DNA of 64,000 nt from Microbacterium sp. CGR2. GTDB lineage: Bacteria > Actinomycetota > Actinomycetes > Actinomycetales > Microbacteriaceae. The stretch covers positions 3,100,001-3,164,000 of the forward strand of contig NZ_RBHX01000001.1 in NCBI RefSeq assembly GCF_003626735.1. The letters run 5' to 3'. The position numbers were made by a program, and so were the translations under genes. This document shows, piece after piece, positions 1 through 8,144 of the stretch (position 1 is the stretch's first letter; every line of letters starts with the position of its first letter). The notes below the pieces were generated by a model, which ran no database searches, was not told the DNA's origin, and saw only the letters and a program-made list of their open reading frames with translations.

Positions 1-91
1 CCCCGTCGAGCAGTACCCACCGGGATCGTGGGGTCCGGCATCCGCCGACGACCTGCTGGCCCGAGATGGACGAGTCTGGAGACGCCCGTGA
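1..91 (+). CDS. zwf: glucose-6-phosphate dehydrogenase, C-terminal end (partial)
   Basis: The reading frame that enters at base 2 encodes the last 29 residues of a protein ending in SWGPASADDLLARDGRVWRR-P and a TGA at 89-91. This is the typical C-terminus of actinobacterial glucose-6-phosphate dehydrogenase, the first enzyme of the oxidative pentose phosphate pathway. The stop overlaps the GTG start of opcA as GTGA, so the two are translationally coupled. The next genes, opcA and pgl, belong to the same pathway and support the call. Only the 3' end lies in the window. Confidence 0.85.
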   Translation, partial: PVEQYPPGSWGPASADDLLARDGRVWRRP

Positions 92-1023
92 TCATCGATC
101 TTCCCGACACCAACGTCAGTCAGGTCGCCAAGCAACTCGTGAAGGTGCGCGAGGAAGGCGGAGCCGTCGCGCTTGGTCGTGTGCTCACGCTGGTCATCTC
201 TGCCCGCAACGGCGTGGCAGAAGCGGCGATCGATGCGGCGAACGACGCGTCCCGCGAGCACCCGATGCGTGTGATCGTGCTCACCACCGGTGAGGGCGAG
301 TCGCGCCTCGACGCACAGATCCGCGTCGGCGGCGACGCCGGCGCCAGTGAGGTCGTGGTGTTGCGCGCGTTCGGCGATGCAGCCAGCAACGAGGAGAGCC
401 TCATCACCGGGCTGCTGCTCCCCGACGCCCCGGTCGTGGCCTGGTGGCCCGAGGAGGCGCCGGAGTCCCCCGCGACATCGCCGCTGGGTCGCATCGCGCA
501 GCGCCGGATCACGGATGCCGCGACCGCGGCGGACGTGCGCGACCGTCTCGCCCAGCTCGGTCGCACGCACGCCCCCGGCGACACCGACTTGGCATGGACG
601 CGCCTCACGCACTGGAGAGAGCAGCTCGCCGCTGTGCTCGATCAGCCTCCGTACGAGGAGATCACCGAGGTCGAGGTTCGCGGCGCGTCGGCCTCCCCGT
701 CGACGGCACTGCTGGCCGCATGGCTCCAGATGGCGCTGCAGATCCCGGTCCGCTGGTCGTACGAGGAGCCCGAGCACTGGCAGGAGGGCATCAAGTCGGT
801 CCGCCTGACACGCTCGTCCGGCGACATCCTGCTGGAGCGCCCCTCGCCCGGCGTGGCCGTTCTCACCCAGCCGGATCAGCCGCACCACGACCTGCACCTG
901 CCGCGTCGAACGCTCCGTGAATGCCTCGCGGAGGAGCTGCGACGGCTCGACCCCGACGTCCTGTACGGTCGAGTGATCACCGAGGGCTGGGAGAAGCTGG
1001 GTCCGCCCGAGACAGGAGAGTGA
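88..1023 (+). CDS. opcA: glucose-6-phosphate dehydrogenase assembly protein OpcA
   Basis: The product is 311 residues from the GTG at 88. This start is preferred over an in-frame ATG at 28 because it overlaps the zwf stop (GTGA) and gives the family N-terminus MIIDLPDTNVSQVAKQL. OpcA is needed for assembly or full activity of glucose-6-phosphate dehydrogenase in cyanobacteria and actinobacteria. Conserved stretches include LLLPDAPVVAWWPEEAP and the central SPLGRIAQRRITD. There are no signal or membrane segments, so the protein is cytosolic. It sits between zwf and pgl in one operon, with pgl starting 5 bases after its stop. Confidence 0.93.
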   Translation: MIIDLPDTNVSQVAKQLVKVREEGGAVALGRVLTLVISARNGVAEAAIDAANDASREHPMRVIVLTTGEGESRLDAQIRVGGDAGASEVVVLRAFGDAASNEESLITGLLLPDAPVVAWWPEEAPESPATSPLGRIAQRRITDAATAADVRDRLAQLGRTHAPGDTDLAWTRLTHWREQLAAVLDQPPYEEITEVEVRGASASPSTALLAAWLQMALQIPVRWSYEEPEHWQEGIKSVRLTRSSGDILLERPSPGVAVLTQPDQPHHDLHLPRRTLRECLAEELRRLDPDVLYGRVITEGWEKLGPPETGE

Positions 1024-1028
1024 ATTCG

Positions 1029-1808
1029 ATGCAGGTATCGTCCGCAGAGAAGCGGGTCGTGGTCGAATCCACGCCTGCCGTCCTCGCCACTCGAGTCGCC
1101 GATCGCTTCCTCACGCGTCTTCACGCCAGGACGCGCAACGGGAGGATCGCCCACATCGCTCTGACGGGCGGTTCCATGGGCGCGGCCGTGCTGCGCGCGA
1201 CGGCCGAGAGTGCCCGATCTGCCGAGATCGATTGGTCGCTGGTGCATTTCTGGTGGGGAGACGAGCGCTACCTCGCGCGCGACGATGCCGACCGCAATTC
1301 CTTCCAGTCCCGGGAGGCGCTGCTCGACCAGATCGATGTTCCGCGCGAGAACGTGCACGAGGTGGCCGGGCCCGACAGCGGTCTCACCCTCGACGAGTCC
1401 GCGGCCGCCTATGCGGAGGAGCTCGCTCGCTACGGCACCGATGACAACCCGTGGCCATCGTTTGCGGTGTGCTTCCTCGGCGTCGGCCCTGACGGTCACA
1501 TCGCCTCGCTTTTCCCCGATCGCGATGAGGTCACGATGACGGATGCCGCAGCGTTGCCCGTGCGCAACTCACCGAAGCCGCCTCCGGAGCGCGTGACGCT
1601 GACCCGCCCGGTCCTCAACTCGTCGAAGCGCGTGTGGCTGGTGCTCACCGGGGCCGACAAGGCGTCCGCGCTCGGGCTGGCCCTTGCCGGCGCGAGCTAC
1701 ACCAGCGTCCCCGCCGCGGGAGCCAAGGGTCGCAAGCGGACGGTGTTCTTCGTCGACGAGGCAGCCGCTTCCGAGGTATCCCCCGACCTGATCGATCAGG
1801 CGTACTGA
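1029..1808 (+). CDS. pgl: 6-phosphogluconolactonase
   Basis: This 259-residue enzyme hydrolyses 6-phosphogluconolactone, the step after glucose-6-phosphate dehydrogenase. It carries the glucosamine-isomerase/6PGL fold signatures ALTGGSMGAAVL near the N-terminus, WWGDERYL in the middle and LGVGPDGHIASLFP near residue 160. The ATG at 1029 has an AGGAG ribosome site about 10 bases upstream; a GTG at 1020 is in frame but too close to that site. It is the third gene of the zwf-opcA-pgl operon. Its stop is 37 bases from the end of the convergent transporter gene. Confidence 0.94.
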   Translation: MQVSSAEKRVVVESTPAVLATRVADRFLTRLHARTRNGRIAHIALTGGSMGAAVLRATAESARSAEIDWSLVHFWWGDERYLARDDADRNSFQSREALLDQIDVPRENVHEVAGPDSGLTLDESAAAYAEELARYGTDDNPWPSFAVCFLGVGPDGHIASLFPDRDEVTMTDAAALPVRNSPKPPPERVTLTRPVLNSSKRVWLVLTGADKASALGLALAGASYTSVPAAGAKGRKRTVFFVDEAAASEVSPDLIDQAY

Positions 1809-1845
1809 GGGCGGCCCACACACGTTCAGCGAGCGTAGGGAGCGT

Positions 1846-2880
1846 TCAGCGAGCCTCGGGATCCTGGCGCGTCTCGGGCTCGGGCGAAGGCGTCGAGGAC
1901 GATGGTCCGCTCCCTCTCGGGATGCCGAGATCCTGGCTGTCGCTGAGCACTTGCGGGTGATAACGGGCGAGCCCCACGACCCCCCAGACGGCGATGCCTC
2001 CCGCGATGGCGAAGATCACGAGCACCCACGGCGGCGCCGCCGACGCCTCGCCGAGCACGACCATGCCGATCAGGACAGCGACCAGCGGGTCGACGACTGT
2101 GAGTCCGGCGATCACGAGGTCGGGAGGCCCCGAGCTGTAGGCCGTCTGCACGAAGTATGCGCCGACCGCCGCCGCCGCGACCAGCGCGAGAACGCAGACG
2201 CCGGTGATCCATTCGAATTCGCCGGCCTCGATGCGCTTGATGACGACCTTCGCCAAAGTGGCGACGAAGCCGTAGAGGATACCGGCACCGATGACGTAGA
2301 ACAGCGCGCGCATGCGGTGGCGGAGGATCAGCCAGCATGCGCCGAGGACGATGATCACGACGAGCAGCATCGCGAGGATGACGAAGAGCTGCCGCTCTGT
2401 GACTGCCTTCTCAGTGGCGAAGATGGCCGCGAAGAAGACGAAGAGGAAGATGCCGCCGACACAGCAGATGATCGCGGTGATGGACTGCTTGGTCGGTGAG
2501 TGGCCGGAGACGCGGGCGTTCAGCAGCGTGGTCATCACGAGCGCGATCGCGCCCAGCGGCTGGACGACGATCAGGGGCGCCTGCACGAGCGCGGCGAGCT
2601 GACACACCACGGCCATGGCGAGCATGAGTGTGCCGGCGATCCACGACGGCCGGGTCAGCAGACGCTTGAGCTGATTCAGAGTGAGGCCGGATGATCCGTT
2701 CGAACCGCTCAGCCGCTCGACCTTCTCCACCCCGCGGTGCTGATACTGCGCACCGAGAGACATGAAGACCGCCCCCGCAAGGGCGAGCGGAATCCCGAGC
2801 AGAAGGCCAGGGTTCTGAAACGCACCGACGAGCTGGTCGCCGACGTCTTCCGCCCCGTTCATCCATACCCCAACGCTCAC
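1846..2880 (-). CDS. DMT-family (EamA-like) integral membrane transporter
   Basis: The 344-residue protein has about ten hydrophobic segments arranged like drug/metabolite transporters, starting with GIPLALAGAVFMSLGAQ. The C-terminal 40 residues are hydrophilic and rich in Ser, Pro and Glu. Actinobacterial homologues are usually annotated only as DMT or membrane proteins; the substrate is unknown. An in-frame ATG at 2862 is an alternative start. It is divergent from def, with 43 bases between them. Confidence 0.75.
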   Translation of the reverse strand: MSVGVWMNGAEDVGDQLVGAFQNPGLLLGIPLALAGAVFMSLGAQYQHRGVEKVERLSGSNGSSGLTLNQLKRLLTRPSWIAGTLMLAMAVVCQLAALVQAPLIVVQPLGAIALVMTTLLNARVSGHSPTKQSITAIICCVGGIFLFVFFAAIFATEKAVTERQLFVILAMLLVVIIVLGACWLILRHRMRALFYVIGAGILYGFVATLAKVVIKRIEAGEFEWITGVCVLALVAAAAVGAYFVQTAYSSGPPDLVIAGLTVVDPLVAVLIGMVVLGEASAAPPWVLVIFAIAGGIAVWGVVGLARYHPQVLSDSQDLGIPRGSGPSSSTPSPEPETRQDPEAR

Positions 2881-2911
2881 ACTAAGACCCTACCCGGAGA
2901 GGCCCTCGGAC

Positions 2912-2917
2912 TAGTGT
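2912..2917 (+). promoter_or_regulatory. -10 hexamer of a leaderless def promoter
   Basis: TAGTGT is followed by six bases and then the GTG start of def. No ribosome-binding site lies between them, so transcription probably begins at or next to the start codon. The same geometry recurs at many genes in this window. Confidence 0.55.
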
Positions 2918-2923
2918 TGTGAC

Positions 2924-3490
2924 GTGGCTGTACTTCCGATTCGCATCATGGGCGACCCCGTCCTGCACTCCCCCGCATCCCCCGTCGAAGAGGTCACGGA
3001 CGATGTCCGCGCACTCGTCGCCGACATGTTCGAGACCATGGATGCCGCCCCCGGCGTCGGACTCGCCGCTCCGCAGGTCGGCGTACCGCTGCGCATCTAC
3101 ACCTACGCCTACACCGACGATGACGACCAGCCGTGGCGCGGTGTGCTCATCAACCCTGTCCTGTGGATGGTGCCGCTCGAACCGGGTGACCCCGATCCGG
3201 ACCTCGAATCGGAAGGATGCCTCTCCTTCCCCGGCGAGCGATTCCCCCTGCGTCGCTCGGAGCGCGTGCACGTCACCGCGACCGACCTCGAGGGACAGCC
3301 GGTCACGATCGACGTCGACGGCTGGCGCGCCCGCATCATGCAGCACGAGTTCGACCACCTCGACGGCATCCTCTATGTCGACCGGCTTTCCGACAGTGAC
3401 TGGAAAACGGTGCAGAAGATAGCACGCAAGCGAGGATGGGGTCGCACTGGAGTCAGCTGGGTGCCGGGAATCGACGACCTCGAAGGCTGA
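2924..3490 (+). CDS. def: peptide deformylase
   Basis: The 188-residue enzyme removes the formyl group from the N-terminal methionine of new proteins. All three metal-site motifs are present: GVGLAAPQ (residues 44-51), EGCLS (97-101, Cys99 as metal ligand) and QHEFDH (140-145, two His ligands and the catalytic Glu). The start is GTG and appears leaderless: a TAGTGT hexamer lies six bases upstream. Length and motifs match the family, and there are no unusual features. Confidence 0.96.
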   Translation: MAVLPIRIMGDPVLHSPASPVEEVTDDVRALVADMFETMDAAPGVGLAAPQVGVPLRIYTYAYTDDDDQPWRGVLINPVLWMVPLEPGDPDPDLESEGCLSFPGERFPLRRSERVHVTATDLEGQPVTIDVDGWRARIMQHEFDHLDGILYVDRLSDSDWKTVQKIARKRGWGRTGVSWVPGIDDLEG

Positions 3491-3605
3491 GGCTTTCAGC
3501 AGGATCAAAGGCTTCTCGGAGTTGCATCACAGACGACGCGCCGGATAGCGTGATCGCGACGGGCACATACTCGAGCGCCCGCTCACGAGGCTTTTGGGGG
3601 AAAAC

Positions 3606-4121
3606 ATGTCGAAATTGCGTGTGCGACGCGCGCTGGTTCTGGCGGGCGCGGCGGTTGCGCTTTCCGTGGCTCTCAGCGGATGCAGTGCGATCAACGGGCT
3701 CCTCGGCGGCGGGCCTGGCGATGCCGAACGCGACGAGGAGACCGGCCAGGTCACCGAGAGCGCCAACGTCGATGTGTTCTCGCTGAAAGTCGGCGACTGC
3801 AAGATGTCGAGCGCGACCGGCCTCATCGAAGCCGTCGACATCGTGCCCTGCGACGAGCCGCACGACGAGGAGGTCTATCACGAGTTCGCCATGGAGGACG
3901 GCGAATTCTCGGAAGAGGCCATCGACGCCGCAACCGAAGGATGCATCGGCGACGCGTACACCGATTTCGTCGGTGTCGTCTGGGATGAGTCGGCCCTCGA
4001 GGTCTACCCCATCACCCCGACCAAGGACACGTGGGAGCAGATGAACGACCGCGTGATCCAGTGCGTGATCTTCGACTCCGCCGGCCCTGTCGAAGGAAGC
4101 CTCAAAGGCTCGAAGCGCTGA
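3606..4121 (+). CDS. septum-formation-type lipoprotein (secreted)
   Basis: The 171-residue product begins with a lipoprotein signal: a basic start, a hydrophobic core, and a lipobox ending LSGC near residue 25. An acidic linker follows, then a small domain with FSLKVGDC, VPCDEPHDEEVYHEF and a later cysteine pair. This pattern fits the actinobacterial septum formation/DUF4190-associated family, whose biochemical role is not settled. An in-frame TTG at 3594 would add four residues; ATG at 3606 is chosen. It stands alone and is followed by a strong hairpin at 4140. Confidence 0.7.
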   Translation: MSKLRVRRALVLAGAAVALSVALSGCSAINGLLGGGPGDAERDEETGQVTESANVDVFSLKVGDCKMSSATGLIEAVDIVPCDEPHDEEVYHEFAMEDGEFSEEAIDAATEGCIGDAYTDFVGVVWDESALEVYPITPTKDTWEQMNDRVIQCVIFDSAGPVEGSLKGSKR

Positions 4122-4139
4122 TTCTCATCAGCCGCTGAT

Positions 4140-4172
4140 AAGAGGGGCCCGCTGACCGGCGGGGCCCCTCTT
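4140..4172 (+). terminator. intrinsic terminator after the lipoprotein gene
   Basis: AAGAGGGGCCC and GGGGCCCCTCTT form a GC-rich hairpin, with the A and T flanks extending the stem. It lies 18 bases after the lipoprotein stop. Confidence 0.75.
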
Positions 4173-4187
4173 CGCAGTCAACAGCGA

Positions 4188-4228
4188 GAAGCGGCCCGCC
4201 CGATCTTCCGATCGGGGCGGGCCGCTTC
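4188..4228 (-). terminator. terminator hairpin for the glycerophosphodiesterase gene
   Basis: GAAGCGGCCCGCCCGATC pairs almost perfectly with GATCGGGGCGGGCCGCTTC, with a short TTCC loop and one bulged C. It sits 11 bases beyond the stop of the minus-strand phosphodiesterase gene and back to back with the lipoprotein terminator. Confidence 0.75.
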
Positions 4229-4239
4229 GTGAGGATCGA

Positions 4240-5112
4240 TCAGCGCTTGTCGATGTTGCGCTGAGCGAGCAGGTCTTCCAGCACGTCGGGACGGTTGGTG
4301 ATGATCCCGTCCACGCCGTAGTCGAGCATCCGCGCCATGTCGGCGACGTCGTTGACCGTGTAGGTGTTGATCACCATGCCGGCCGCGTGCACGGCGTCGA
4401 CGTAGTCGGCCGTCACGGCGCCGAAGTTCGGGTTGACCTGGTCGGCCCACTCGCCGTAGGTGGGAAGGTCGGCGACGGGCACGGTGCCGAGCAGACCCAC
4501 CGGCACCTCGGGCTGAAGCTCGGCGTAGGTCGCCATCGAGTCCCAGTTGAAACTCTGCACCGCGAGACGCTCGCTGGCGACCGCCGACTTGAGGTAGCCC
4601 GGGAACGACGCGAAGACGTCGATGACCTCCTGCTCGACGCCCGGGTACAGCTCCGGCGCCTTGAGCTCCATGATGATGCCCGACCGGCTCGACCGCACCT
4701 GCGCCACCATCTCCGCGAGTGTGGGGACCGGCTCGCCGGCGAACTCCTCGCCGAACCACGATCCGGCGTCGAGCTGCTTGATCTCCTCGAGTGTGAAGTC
4801 GGCGACCTTCCACGGTGCGCGGTCCGGGAACACCTCCTCGACGTTCGTGGTGCGGGTCAGGGTGGTGTCGTGGATCAAGATGGGCACGCCATCCTTGCTG
4901 AGTTGCACGTCAGACTCGATCCAGGTGGCCTTCTGCTCGATTCCCACCTCGAACGCGGCGAGCGTGTTCTCGGGCGCATAGGCCATGGCGCCGCGGTGCG
5001 CGGTGGTGATGACCGAGACTTTCTCCGGTTGAGCGGCGACAGCAGGGGTGGCGACGAGCGAGAGCCCGACGATACCGGCCGCGGCGGCCAGTGTGAGGGT
5101 GCGAGTGCGCAT
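4240..5112 (-). CDS. secreted glycerophosphodiester phosphodiesterase
   Basis: The 290-residue protein has a Sec signal peptide cleaved after ATPAVAA (about residue 27). A GDPD TIM barrel follows: AHRGAMAYAPENTLAAF gives the HRG and PENT signature, ESDVQLSKDG supplies the metal-binding Glu and Asp, and LIHDTTLTRTT carries the catalytic His. LLDYGVDGIITNRP near the end matches the family. It should release sn-glycerol 3-phosphate from glycerophosphodiesters outside the membrane. The ATG has an AAGGAG site 8 bases upstream. It is a single gene between a terminator hairpin and tRNA-Asn. Confidence 0.9.
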   Translation of the reverse strand: MRTRTLTLAAAAGIVGLSLVATPAVAAQPEKVSVITTAHRGAMAYAPENTLAAFEVGIEQKATWIESDVQLSKDGVPILIHDTTLTRTTNVEEVFPDRAPWKVADFTLEEIKQLDAGSWFGEEFAGEPVPTLAEMVAQVRSSRSGIIMELKAPELYPGVEQEVIDVFASFPGYLKSAVASERLAVQSFNWDSMATYAELQPEVPVGLLGTVPVADLPTYGEWADQVNPNFGAVTADYVDAVHAAGMVINTYTVNDVADMARMLDYGVDGIITNRPDVLEDLLAQRNIDKR

Positions 5113-5297
5113 TTGTTGATCTCCTTAGGAGGTGGGGAGCACTTAACACCTCCACGGTTTCGCCCGCGCGTGACGTCACCGTGTCTTCGAGATGAATGCT
5201 CACCTAAAGGTGACGGCCCGCTCTCGATCTCTCGAGGCACAGGCGTACATGGGAGAAGGCGCCCCATCCCGGGGCTGCGGGATGTGACGCCTTCTAT

Positions 5298-5373
5298 TGG
5301 CTCCCCGGCTTGGACTCGAACCAAGAACCTGCCGGTTAACAGCCGGCTGCTCTGCCAATTGAGCTACCGAGGA
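5298..5373 (-). tRNA. tRNA-Asn (anticodon GTT)
   Basis: On the minus strand a 76-base cloverleaf can be drawn. The acceptor TCCTCGG pairs with CCGGGGA (one G-T pair), the D-arm is GCTC/GAGC, and the anticodon stem GCCGG/CCGGC carries the loop CTGTTAA with anticodon GTT. The T-arm is CTTGG/CCAAG with loop TTCGAGT. The discriminator is G and CCA is encoded. Confidence 0.96.
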
Positions 5374-5470
5374 ATGTGCTCCGCTGTGCGGGCAACTCGA
5401 CAAGCTTAGCAAACTCCGGACGCCACACGTGACACCGAGGAGCCTTCCTCGGCCACCGGGCGTGTCGTCT

Positions 5471-6253
5471 TCAGGCGCGCGAATCCGTCTCGGCGTTCGG
5501 TGCCCAGAGCAGGTCCTTGCCGACGCCCCGAGCGACGACATGACCGCCGCGGAGCATGAGCGTCTCCGCATTCAACTCGCGGATGAAGGCGGCGTCATTG
5601 GTGACGAGCAAGGCCGCCATCGACTCTTCCTCCCGGCGCCGGGTGATCGCGTCGAACACCACCGGACGCACCTCGAGGTCGAGATTCGCAAGAACCTCGT
5701 CAGCGATCAGCACCCGCGGCTCCAACACGAACGATCGCGCGATCGCGACCCGCTGGCGCATACCGGCGCTCAATTCGTACGGAAACTTCGCGGCGGTCCC
5801 GAGCGGCAGGTGCAGCTCGTCGAGCAGCGTCGCGACACGGATCGACAGCGCCTTGGAGTTCACTCGGCGCTCGCGGATCAGGATCGGTTCGGCGATCACC
5901 TCGCTCACCGTCAACCGCGGAGGAAGGTCTGCCCCGGCACCCTGCGGGACGAACCCGGTGCGATACGTGAGGATGCGGTGCTTGCGCCCCGGCTTGCGCA
6001 CATCGACACCGCACACCTGCGCCCTTCCCCCGACGATCCGGACCGACGGGTCGGTGGAGCCGGCGAGGGCCGCGACGAGAGAGGACTTTCCCGAACCGGT
6101 GGGTCCGGCGACGCAGATGAGCTCACCCGGAGCGAGCGAGAACGTCACGCCGTCGACGGCACGCGTGGGAGCACCGTGCCCGACGCGGTCGATCACCAGA
6201 TCCGAGCACTCGATGGCGTTCGGGGATTCGGGCCTGCGAGACATGTCTCCCAT
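5471..6253 (-). CDS. orphan ABC transporter ATP-binding protein with altered H-loop
   Basis: The 260-residue ATPase has Walker A GPTGSGKSS, a Q-loop (GFVPQG), signature LSAGMRQRVAIARS and Walker B VLIADE. It resembles the peptide/nickel-type subfamily. The switch histidine that normally sits in a T-H-D motif is Asn here (LLVTNDAAF). No permease or binding protein lies nearby. It starts 28 bases after the dnaG stop and probably shares its transcript. The ATG at 6253 or the one at 6244 could be the start. The transported substrate is unknown, and a non-transport role is possible. Confidence 0.75.
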   Translation of the reverse strand: MGDMSRRPESPNAIECSDLVIDRVGHGAPTRAVDGVTFSLAPGELICVAGPTGSGKSSLVAALAGSTDPSVRIVGGRAQVCGVDVRKPGRKHRILTYRTGFVPQGAGADLPPRLTVSEVIAEPILIRERRVNSKALSIRVATLLDELHLPLGTAAKFPYELSAGMRQRVAIARSFVLEPRVLIADEVLANLDLEVRPVVFDAITRRREEESMAALLVTNDAAFIRELNAETLMLRGGHVVARGVGKDLLWAPNAETDSRA

Positions 6254-6281
6254 CCTGCCCTCTGCGTGTGCGTCGAGCGTG

Positions 6282-8144
6282 TTACGACTCGGCGAACCGC
6301 TGCCGCTCCGCATCGATGTCGCGCAGTCGGACGCGGAGGGCGCGACCTCCATCGGACTCTGCGGGCACGCGCTGCACGGCACCCAGGAGCTCCTGCTTCT
6401 CACGCTCGAGCTGACGGAGGATGAGGCGGCGGGCGAGGTCTGTGGTCGAGGCCACCGCTCCCTCCTCGTTCTTGGCCGGGAACGGTGTCATCAGCAGCTC
6501 GCCGCCCAGGGAGCGGTACGGCTCGCGCACACCGTTCACGGCATCGGTCACCCAGCCCGCGCGCGTACGGTCAGGCGCGGAAGCCACCGCTTCGCGCACC
6601 GCGTCGAGACCGGGCGTGCGGAACGGAGCCGACAGGGCCCGATTCAGCAGTGTCTGGTCCACCTGATGCCCGTACTGCAGGGCGCCCATCAGCGCATCCC
6701 GTTCGACAGCCACGTCGGCGGTCCTCGGCAAGCTGGCCAAAGTCACAGGGGCGACGATCGACACTCCTGTCGCCGGGTCGACCTGAGGCTGGCTCTCGCG
6801 CCGAGAGGCCGGTTGCTGCGAAGCGCCACGGGCAGCCCGTTCCACCTCGCTGCGCACCTCGGTCGGATCCATGCCGAGTCGCCGTGCCAGCACACGCTCG
6901 TACCCGGGGCGAAGCAGCTGGTCACGGATCTCGGCCACGATCGGCGATGCCGCCCGAAGAGCGCCGACGCGACCCTCGACCGTGGACAGATCGAACCCGC
7001 CGAGCTTTCGATCGATCGCGAACTCGAACATCGGCACCTTGGCGTCCATCAATCCGCGAACGGCGGCATCCCCGCGCTGCAGACGAAGATCACACGGGTC
7101 GAGGCCGTCGGGCGCCACCGCGACGAAGGTCTGCGCGTTGAATCGGTCGTCTTCGGTGAACGCCCGCAGTGCGGCCTTCTGCCCGGCTTCGTCGCCGTCG
7201 AACGTGAAGACCACTTCACCGGACGCGTTGTCGTCGCCCATCACGCGCCGCAGAACCTTGATGTGCTCGGTGCCGAACGCCGTGCCGCAGGTCGCGACCG
7301 CGGTGGTGAGGCCGGCCAGATGGCACGCCATGACATCGGTGTATCCCTCGACCACGACGACTCTTCGCGGGTTGCCGCGGGAGATGTCGCGCTTGGCGAG
7401 GTCGAGCCCGTAGAGCACCTGTGCCTTCTTGTAGATCGGTGTCTCCGGAGTGTTGAGGTACTTCGGCCCTGGATCGTCGTCGAAGAGTTTGCGGGCTCCG
7501 AACCCGATCGTCTGACCCGATACATCCCGGATCGGCCACACCAGGCGCCCGCGGAACCGGTCGTAGACGCCGCGCTGCCCGGTCGAGACGAGTCCGGCCG
7601 TGCTGAGCTCTTCGCGCGTGAACCCCTGGTTCGTCAGAGCCTTGAGCATCCCGTCCCAGCCACGCGGGGCGAAGCCGACACCGAAGTGCGCGGCGGCACC
7701 TGCGTCGAAGCCGCGCTCTCCGAGGAAGCGCCGACCGGCCTCGGCATCCGGCGAGAGCAGTTGGGACCGGAAGAACTCCGCCGCCGCCGTGTTCGCCGCG
7801 TACAGGCGGCTGCGACCACTCGTCTCGGGCGCCGCTCCCCCGTCTTCATAGTGCAGTGTGTAGCCGATCCTCCCGGCCAGGCGTTCGACTGCCTCCGTGA
7901 AGCTGACGTGGTCCATCTCGCGCAGGAAGGAGTACACATCGCCCGACTCGCCGCAGCCGAAGCAGTGGTAGTAGCCCACTTGCTGGCGCACGTGGAAGCT
8001 CGGGCTCTTCTCGTCGTGGAACGGACACAGCCCCTTGAGTGAGCCGACGCCGGCCGACTTCAGTGCCACGCGCTCCCCGACGATGTCGGCGATGTTGGTG
8101 CGCGCCTTCACCTCGTCGACGTCTGCCTGTCGGATTCGCGGCAT
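6282..8144 (-). CDS. dnaG: DNA primase
   Basis: The 620-residue protein makes RNA primers for replication. The N-terminal zinc finger is CPFHDEKSPSF with YHCFGCGESGD (CHC2 type, residues about 40-65). The TOPRIM core shows VVVEGYTDVMACH and FTFDGDEAG in the middle. The C-terminal third is the helicase-binding region. The ATG at 8144 overlaps the dgt stop as TGATG, and homology begins there with MPRIRQADVDEVKARTNIAD. It is co-transcribed with dus and dgt upstream, a common actinobacterial block. Confidence 0.96.
   Translation of the reverse strand: MPRIRQADVDEVKARTNIADIVGERVALKSAGVGSLKGLCPFHDEKSPSFHVRQQVGYYHCFGCGESGDVYSFLREMDHVSFTEAVERLAGRIGYTLHYEDGGAAPETSGRSRLYAANTAAAEFFRSQLLSPDAEAGRRFLGERGFDAGAAAHFGVGFAPRGWDGMLKALTNQGFTREELSTAGLVSTGQRGVYDRFRGRLVWPIRDVSGQTIGFGARKLFDDDPGPKYLNTPETPIYKKAQVLYGLDLAKRDISRGNPRRVVVVEGYTDVMACHLAGLTTAVATCGTAFGTEHIKVLRRVMGDDNASGEVVFTFDGDEAGQKAALRAFTEDDRFNAQTFVAVAPDGLDPCDLRLQRGDAAVRGLMDAKVPMFEFAIDRKLGGFDLSTVEGRVGALRAASPIVAEIRDQLLRPGYERVLARRLGMDPTEVRSEVERAARGASQQPASRRESQPQVDPATGVSIVAPVTLASLPRTADVAVERDALMGALQYGHQVDQTLLNRALSAPFRTPGLDAVREAVASAPDRTRAGWVTDAVNGVREPYRSLGGELLMTPFPAKNEEGAVASTTDLARRLILRQLEREKQELLGAVQRVPAESDGGRALRVRLRDIDAERQRFAES

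Noticed and set aside
5556..8042. Open frame of 828 codons on the plus strand
   Set aside because: It lies antisense to dnaG and the ABC gene, has Arg/Ser/Ala/Pro-rich composition and no motif. Long antisense frames are expected at this GC content.
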